The notes under the pieces were generated by a model. The model ran no database searches. It was not told where the DNA came from and was given only the letters and a program-made list of their open reading frames with translations. Source: Sinohyriopsis cumingii (Eukaryota > Mollusca > Bivalvia > Unionida > Unionidae). Taken from it: a DNA stretch of 64,000 nucleotides. The number at the start of each line of letters is the position of its first letter. The first letter of the stretch is position 1. A program made the translations under genes and the position numbers. Location of the stretch: NCBI GenBank assembly GCA_028554795.2, contig CM068828.1:7333720-7397719 (forward strand). Reading direction: 5' to 3'. Shown one piece after another: positions 59,590 through 64,000 of this stretch.

Positions 59590-60130
59590 GAATGTTTAGA
59601 CCCAAATTCAAGCCTATACAAGCCTTACAAATGTTTAGACAAATTCAATACCCTATCTTTCGCTCTACAAGCATTACGAATGCTTAGACACACATTCAAC
59701 ACCCACTCTATCACTATACAAGCTTTATGAATGTTTAGACACAAATTCAATACCCTATCTATCACTATGCAAGCTTTATGAATGTTTAGACACAAATTCA
59801 ATACCCTATCTATCACTATACAAGCCTTATGAATGTTTAGACACAATTTCAATACCCTATCTATCACTATGCAAGCCTTATGAATGTTTAGACACAAATT
59901 CAATACCCAATCTATCACTATACAAGCCTTATGAATGTTTAGACACAAATTCAATACCCAATCTATCACTATACAAGCCTTATGAATGTTTAGACACAAA
60001 TTCAATACTCTATCTATCACTATGCAAGCCTTAAGAATGTTTAGACACTTATTCAATACCATATCAATATACAAGCCTTACGAATGTTTAGACAAATTCA
60101 ATACCCTATCTATCATTATGCAAGCCTTTC
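59590..60130. repeat. Minisatellite, about 51 bp x 10
   Basis: Unit includes AATGTTTAGACACAAATTCA and CTATCTATCACTATACAAGC. Edge copies are shorter. Confidence 0.95.
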
Positions 60131-61664
60131 AGACTTTGAAGGGAAGGAAAAATAAAATGCCTCACATTCGATCCTATTGAGTAGCAGATAAATAAATAAT
60201 CCTTGGCAGACTGAAATGTAGAAATAAATATTTTGTCACTTTACAATCACACAAGAGTTGCATATAAAAAATAAATGATGTAATCTGCCTAAACGGTCAA
60301 GAGATTTAAAGGTTAAATAATGATATTAGAATAAAAGTTACTGACTTGATAATAGCTACCAAAAATACCATTCCATAGATGCAGAATATGATGATTTTAC
60401 TGAGATAATGGTAATGAAAAAAATAAAATTAATGTTAATGGAATCGTGATTGGAGTTGTGGAAACAACTTACAACTAACAGATGAAATACAAACTGATGT
60501 TACATTCCCTGAATTTTATGACAAGTTATATGATGTTGAACAGTAAAAAAAAAAAATACATGAAATAATATACATAATGATTTTAAAATGTTGGTACAAG
60601 GTACAATTGATGAGCTAGACAAATAGATGAAAGGTACTAGTAAAAGATTTAACCAATTTAGGACAAATCGATGAAGGTACTAGTAAAAGATTCAACCAAT
60701 TTAGGACAAAAACTGATAATGGAAACCATTCCATTAAGAGCTCAAAAAGATAAATGATATTGCATGAAGTGGTAGGATTTACACAATTAAATCTGGAATA
60801 ATCTAAGACAGACATTCAAAACTGAACTTAACATAAAACGGGGTTTAAAGACTTGCATTGGGTATTGGAATGGATGACTTAAAATGAAAGGAGTTTGGTG
60901 ACAAAATCAAACTGATGTCTGTTTGTATATTATTTAATAAGTAAAATGTTGAAAAATACTAAAGTGAACAAGTTAAACATGAAAATTTATTGTTGCATGT
61001 TTTAAAAGATGGAAGTACACCTAAAATAGTAGTTAATATTTTTGTATGCTCATCAGATTTTACCCAAAACACAGTATAACATGTAATCTAGAATTCCATC
61101 CTTAAAAAACAAAACCAGATCTGATTTATATACAAATTGTATCAAGTATTCTGAAGGTAAAGGAGGCAGAGAATTTTATACAGGATTAGAAATATAGGGT
61201 TTTTGCGCCACACTCAGTAAATGAATCATGTATATATGAAACCAAAGAGAACAAAGTTTCAAATTGAAGATTTACGAGTCCTAAATTTCTTCACAAATTC
61301 TAGTTATTACTGTTATATTATTTGCATTAGTCTTGTTAAAATTATATATCGAAGCAATATCAAAATATATTGTTATGAAATGCAACAAAATGACAGCAGC
61401 AGGAATAGTTGTAACAAGAACTAACATTATTTACCGGAAGTCACTTTGTGGCACTGTTGGATGGAGATTTTTGCAGGATAAGTAGTTTACAGAAACAAAT
61501 GAAAATAGAGCTTAGACACTGGATTACTTGAACGAAACTTGAAAGGTTTGGTTAGGTTTATTGGTATTTTTATTGAGTAAAATGTTTGGATTCCATGTTA
61601 TCCCTTATACAGGCTTCACCATTTGTAAACTGTTTTAATATTTCTTTGATGTTTTTGTCATGTA
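60131..61664. other. Intergenic sequence, no gene seen
   Basis: AT-rich. It holds one two-copy direct repeat of about 44 bp (GATGAAAGGTACTAGTAAAAG type) at about 60617-60704. Confidence 0.5.
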
Positions 61665-62351
61665 AGGGGCCCCATTTAACTGAGTTGTCCAAGGCACTTG
61701 CTTTCACAGGTCACTCAACTCACCTTTGTGTGGGTTCGAGTCTAGACTGATCCATTGTGGTTATATGGTATCACGGTACCAATTGTTTTTCCATATACCT
61801 CAATGCTAATGTTTTGTGAAATAAATATACTTTCTGTCCTACTTGGGCATGCATGTCACACGCTGTCATATAGAACAATGCTAGATTGTCAATTTGACAA
61901 TGACATAACCAGGTACTCCATTGCATTTAAGAGAGATAACTCTACTGGAACTAGACAGGGGTAAGAGTTATCTAGTCACAACAAGCACATTTTCAGGCAT
62001 GTGTACCATATTTTAAAAAAATCATAAAAAATACAAAATATGATCTAGATAGAAATTAACACAAACTCACATGTTGCCAAGAGGCTCAACTTTTTTTTAA
62101 GCCAAACAGAAAGTACAAGTCTTACATAATGCACCAATCACAGCTAGTTTTGTTCTTTAATTCTGAATACAATGTTCCATACACCTTAAGCTCCGCCCAC
62201 CTGGACTTGCGCAATTGGTACCGTTATACCATATGAGAAAACTTGCCATTAGCATCCCATGGGTCAGTGGTTCTTCCTCCGCTAAATATACTGGCCAACA
62301 TGTAAATAGCCGAATCTTGTGATGAAAAATGGAATCAGATCTCACAAAACC
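61665..62351 (+). mobile_element. SINE (family A) split by a TIR element
   Basis: The 5' part (61665-61766; AGGGGCCCC head, B box GGGTTCGAGTC) and the 3' part (62231-62351; GAGAAAACTTGCCATTAGC onward) are collinear with the intact SINE. They are separated by the 464-bp insertion described next. The SINE is older and more diverged than the other copies. Confidence 0.85.
61767..62230. mobile_element. TIR element (MITE-like), 464 bp, nested in a SINE
   Basis: With the adjoining ATAT the TIRs are ATATGGTATCACGGTACC (61763 on) and, inverted, ATATGGTATAACGGTACC (ending 62234): 22 of 23 bases match through CAATTG. ATAT, or a TA within it, is duplicated at the target, and removing one copy restores the SINE length exactly. 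The interior has a small AGATAACTCT/AGAGTTATCT hairpin and no coding frame of note. A TA-target (Tc1/mariner-like) or 4-bp-target family is possible. Confidence 0.85.
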
Positions 62352-63703
62352 GAACCTTAATCAATTGAATTTGTAACCAGTTTTTCCATAGTCATTCCCA
62401 AAAGTGCAAGTCAGAATGTTCTTTTTAACTGTTATTTCTTTTCCTACTTTCTTGATCCGATCAAAAATAATGAAATGCTTGCTAAATGAAACACGTATGC
62501 TATGTCCTGCTTCAGGTGGAGATTGTAACCAGACAAGTATTGAATGAACATTCGTGTACATTTGTTATGTGTTGGACCCTAATATTTGGTGAAGGTCGTC
62601 TAGGTTTTGATCTGTTATCATTTTCATGGAGATATGATGTATTTGTTGAATTATATTGTTGTTCATCTTGGTGAATATCATGGAATTTTTTCCTTAATTC
62701 TTCATGCCCTGGGTTTGCAGATTTGCTTGACACATACAAACAGTTCTTCAATAAAGTATGATTTCTTGTGGATTATTAGTTTGTATCCACACCGAGAAAA
62801 AAATATGACCAGAGGAATGTGTTTGGCTGTATTAATTGTCCAGAAGGTGTCAAGATTCTTTATGACAAGTTTGTGCCTTTGCTACATCTATAATTTCCAA
62901 ATCATAATATGGAAATTGTAATTGGTGTTGATAGATATTGAATGTTATAACTGAACCTGTATGCTTTATATCTATCCAGTTATCTTTTTTGTTAAATAGT
63001 TGATCATATTCTGATGTTTGTTTTGTGGCATATGTTATGAGAAATTTTTAAACATTTTTTTAACCAACATGCAATGTCTGTTTGTGATCAGTCTTTCAAC
63101 TTCATTGTGCCTTGTGTATTGTAAGTCATGAAGTCCACCACACTGAGCATGCCAGCATGTCTTTCTCCTTCCATTTCAGTTATTCTAACTGGTTTTATAT
63201 AATAATGCTCAACTACTTCATAAACATTTACTTATCAAATTTATTCTGGAATTTTCTAATGTCTTCTAATATTACCAGACATCATTTAGAACAAAGGCTT
63301 GTATTTTGGTGATCACTTTAGATATTTGTTAAGATTATTTCAAACTGATACTAAAGCATAGGAAATAAATCTATCATTTTATTTCTTATCTTGGTGCAAG
63401 CTTTTTCTGTGAACCCATTTAGACAAATTTAGATGTCAGCTTCCTCATTGCCATTGATACCTATATATATGAGCAGTGTTAAGTACTCTGTACTCCTTCT
63501 CGATTATATCTCTGTACTCCTTCTCGATTGTATCTCTGTACTCTGTACTCCTTCTCAATTGTATCTCTTTTATAAATATCGTGTTTATGTCATAACTTTA
63601 CATTTACTTAAGAATTGAGATATTGTTAGTATAAAATCTTGTTTACTTTTCAAGCAAACAAATCTCAAAATCTTGGTGCTATTTAGAGTAATTAATTTGG
63701 ATA

Positions 63704-63709
<6 letters not shown>
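62352..63709. other. Intergenic sequence, no gene seen
   Basis: No recognisable coding frame. A short three-copy repeat of CTGTACTCCTTCTCGATT lies at about 63487-63565. Confidence 0.5.

Positions 63710-63710
<1 letters not shown>

Positions 63711-63778
<68 letters not shown>
63711..63778. repeat. (TA)n microsatellite
   Basis: Uninterrupted AT for about 68 bp. Confidence 0.98.
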
Positions 63779-63781
<3 letters not shown>

Positions 63782-64000
63782 GCTGCTGGTTAGATTGATC
63801 ATCAGTGTTTTGGAATTGGTAATCAATATTGTTAATTTTATTCACAATGTTAGGAGAAAAACCTGTATGGTGGTAGTAGGTGTTAGAACCAATTTTCATT
63901 CAGGCTCCACATAAGCTTGGATTAATCTATTTTTATACAGTGCATCTCAGTTTTTCTACCAAATTCAACCTCTGAAATATTTTAATAGTGATATAGCGTA

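Noticed and set aside
59625-60074. 149-codon minus-strand frame
   Set aside because: It is a translation of the 51-bp minisatellite (51 is divisible by three).

Overview
The window is animal nuclear DNA: AT-rich, gene-poor, with spliced genes, tRNA-derived SINEs, non-LTR, Penelope-like and DNA transposons, and very many minisatellites. The SINE types and the 'agataactc'-type motifs in the repeats fit a mollusc or other lophotrochozoan. That assignment is inference from repeats and gene content, not a database result.

Two host genes are recognisable, arranged head to head. At the left edge, on the minus strand, a single open exon (4377 down to base 1 and beyond) encodes about 1,459 codons of a ZNFX1-like protein: an RG-rich start, an SF1/UPF1-type RNA helicase core, then cysteine-rich NFX1-type zinc fingers that run off the window. 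On the plus strand, 28401-57685, five coding exons rebuild a complete 316-residue RHBDD1/RHBDL4 rhomboid protease (604+81+63+126+77 nt). It has the catalytic Ser151 and His203, a ubiquitin-interacting motif and a C-terminal p97-binding-like segment. All four coding introns are phase 1.

The roughly 24 kb between the genes is transposon debris: hAT-type MITEs with 8-bp target duplications, a 916-bp hAT remnant with a BED finger, foldback elements, two CR1/L2-like LINE fragments (one split by a SINE at its YADD motif), two SINE families and a Penelope-like remnant just upstream of RHBDD1.

The RHBDD1 introns hold the most striking feature. Intron 2 (14.7 kb) is mostly tandem repeats: a 47-bp array whose every unit carries a CAG/GTAATG splice-like junction, a 59-62-bp array, and a 9.8-kb array of about 400 24-bp units with a 2.6-2.7-kb higher-order duplication and long open frames on both strands. 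Intron 2 also carries a 296-bp piggyBac MITE, and intron 4 carries a decayed 1,083-bp piggyBac copy that looks like the MITE's source. Intron 4 also has a 2.8-kb mosaic insertion inside a 71-bp minisatellite. Downstream of RHBDD1 are SINEs, minisatellites and a SINE interrupted by a 464-bp TIR element.

I found no tRNA, rRNA or CRISPR features. The open frames not listed here are short and look like chance or repeat-derived frames.
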